Of a DNA stretch of 64,000 bases, positions 62,829 to 64,000 are shown in pieces. The position numbers and the translations under genes were made by a program. The stretch is from GMQP-bins7 sp963776565 (GTDB lineage Bacteria; Actinomycetota; Thermoleophilia; Gaiellales; Gaiellaceae). The stretch is from positions 62,001 to 126,000 of the forward strand of contig CAVZNF010000009.1 in assembly GCA_963776565.1 (NCBI GenBank). Direction: 5' to 3'. Each line of letters begins with the position of its first letter. Positions within the stretch are counted from its first letter, which is position 1. The notes beneath the pieces are model-generated. The model saw only the letters and a program-made list of their open reading frames with translations, did no database searches and was not told the origin of the DNA.

Positions 62829-63470
62829 CCGGGTCGGAGCGCCGGGTACGTCGAGCTCAACAAGCGGCCTCTGGGAGGTCACGCACGCCTCCTCGCACTG
62901 GTCGGCGGGACAGACGCGTCCTCGACGTCGGCTGTTCGAGCGGCTACTCGCTCGGCCCCTGGTCGAGCGGGCTGCACGGTCGTCGGCGTCGAGTCGACCC
63001 CGAGGCGGCGCCGCCGCACGAACGGTCTGCGAGGCCGTCCTCGTGGAGACGTCGAGGCGATGGAGCTCCGCTCGAGCGGCGTCCTTCGACGTCGTCTTGT
63101 GCGGGGACCTCATCGAGCATCTGCGCGATCCGGATGCTTCCTCGCTCGTGTGCGACCTCTGCTCCGCGACGAGGTCGCATCGTTCTGTCGACGCCGAACG
63201 TGGCGAACGGGCATTGCGGTTGAGCCTCCTCGTAGGGCGGTGGCGGTACACGGAGAGAGGAATCCTCGACCGCACGCACCTCCACCTCTTCACGCGACGA
63301 CGTGGTCGAGGCGCTCGAGCGCGCCGGCTTCCGAGTCGTCACGCTCGACCACACCGTCCCCGTGCCGCGTCAGTCGGACCCCGCCGTCGAGCGGTCGCAC
63401 ACGCCGTCGGTCGCCTGTAAGACCGCAGCTCTTCGCCTATCAGTTCGTCGTCGCGGCCGGGCCGAGATGA
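62825..63470 (+). CDS. Class I SAM-dependent methyltransferase, frameshifted
   Basis: RVLDVGCSSGYSLGPW (motif I), FDVVLCGDLIEHLRDPDA (motif II), GRIVLSTPNVANG, then LSLLVGRWRYTERGILDRTHLHLFTR, VVEALERAGFRVVTLDHTVPVP and the end LFAYQFVVAAGPR. Common in O-antigen and cell-wall glycan clusters. GTG start; the stop overlaps the next ATG (ATGA). At least four indels. Confidence 0.8.
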
Positions 63471-64000
63471 TCTCGGTCGTCATCCCCGTGAAGAACGGCG
63501 GCGCCGATCTCGTGCGCTGCCTCGAGCGCGATCGCGCGGCAGATCGCTCGGGAGGTGGAAGTCGTCGTCGTGGACTCCGGCTCCGACGATGGAAGCCCTG
63601 GCCGGGCTCGCGCGTCGGCGCACGAGTCCACGAGATCCCACCGAGCGAGTTCCATCACGGCCGGACGCGGAACCTCGGAGCGAGCCGGCCGAGGCGACAT
63701 GCTCGTCTTCACGAGTCAGGACGCCTATCGGGGCGAGCAACGTGGCTCGCGGGGCTCACCGCCTCCCTTCGTTCCGACGCGGGTCGCCGGCGCCTACGGC
63801 CGCCAGCTTCCGCACGAGCGACGCGACCCCTCCAGAGAGGTACTTCCTCGACTTCCTCTACGGCGCCGCGCCGCGGGTGCACGCATCGCGCATGCGGAGG
63901 AACTCGAGGTTCGAGTCGACGCTCTTCTCGAACGTGAACTCCGCCATGCCAGGAGCACCTGGGAAGCGTTCCCGTTCGCGGACGACATCGTCATGAGTGA
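63467..64000 (+). CDS. Family 2 glycosyltransferase (rhamnosyltransferase-like), 3' partial, frameshifted
   Basis: MISVVIPVKNGGADLVRCLE opens a GT2 domain; further frames give VVVDSGSDDGS, VHEIPPSEFHHGRTRNLGA, GDMLVFTSQDAYP, VAGAYGRQLPHE, ERYFLDFLYG and TWEAFPFADDIVMS at the edge. HGRTRNLG and SQDAYP are typical of rhamnosyltransferase-type GT2 enzymes. The gene continues beyond the window. Confidence 0.82.

Overview
This is a very GC-rich chromosomal window from a bacterium with actinobacterial gene order. The run rpmE-prfA-prmC-sua5-glyA-upp-wecA-atpI-atpB and the use of GTG/TTG starts point to Actinomycetota. Gene content (actinobacterial-type ArsC, an ETF-QO with an aberrant ferredoxin tail, DUF2269 and DUF4389 proteins) would suit a deep lineage such as Thermoleophilia; that placement is inference. 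About half the genes, including essential ones (prfA, atpD, atpF, metH), are broken by single-base indels, mostly at short G/C runs. I read these as uncorrected sequencing errors and give each such gene as one composite feature.

Layout. 1-4.2 kb: end of a biotin-dependent acyl-CoA carboxylase alpha subunit, small membrane proteins, an SCP2 protein and an acyl-CoA dehydrogenase. 4.1-6.3 kb: a YcnI-like protein, then an arsenic operon (arsR-arsC-aquaporin). A perfect palindrome at the arsR start also covers the promoter of a divergent 19-residue Cys-rich ORF. 6.4-11.5 kb: MBL-rhodanese protein, a glycosyltransferase remnant, threonine dehydratase coupled to MeaB, and an MFS transporter. 11.6-16.1 kb: B12-dependent methionine synthase (metH) with a structured leader that can hide its ribosome binding site, and a phosphoesterase.

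16.1-37.6 kb: the F-type ATP synthase, split in two. atpD-atpC lie at 16.1-18.0 kb; atpZ/I-B-E-F-H-A-G lie at 32.4-37.6 kb. The 14 kb between holds a peptide ABC transporter (oppABCDF), an anti-sigma-like protein, a Cys/His-rich secreted protein and a moxR-DUF58-VWA-TPR-VWA (Bat-like) operon. 37.7-47.7 kb: an alpha/beta hydrolase, then wecA, upp, glyA, sua5, prmC, an FkbM methyltransferase, prfA, two OsmC proteins, a DUF1385 protein, rpmE and a second dehydratase.

47.7-54.6 kb: a secreted beta-propeller, a DUF4389 repeat protein, an M48 protease and the etfB-etfA-ETF-QO operon, which would accept electrons from acyl-CoA dehydrogenases such as the one at 3 kb. 54.7-64 kb: a cell-envelope glycan region with four GT2 glycosyltransferases, two tandem GT-C-like membrane proteins and two methyltransferases, running off the right edge. 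Threonine dehydratase, MeaB, the carboxylase and metH together suggest B12-dependent propionate and methionine metabolism. No tRNA, rRNA, CRISPR or insertion sequence was recognised.
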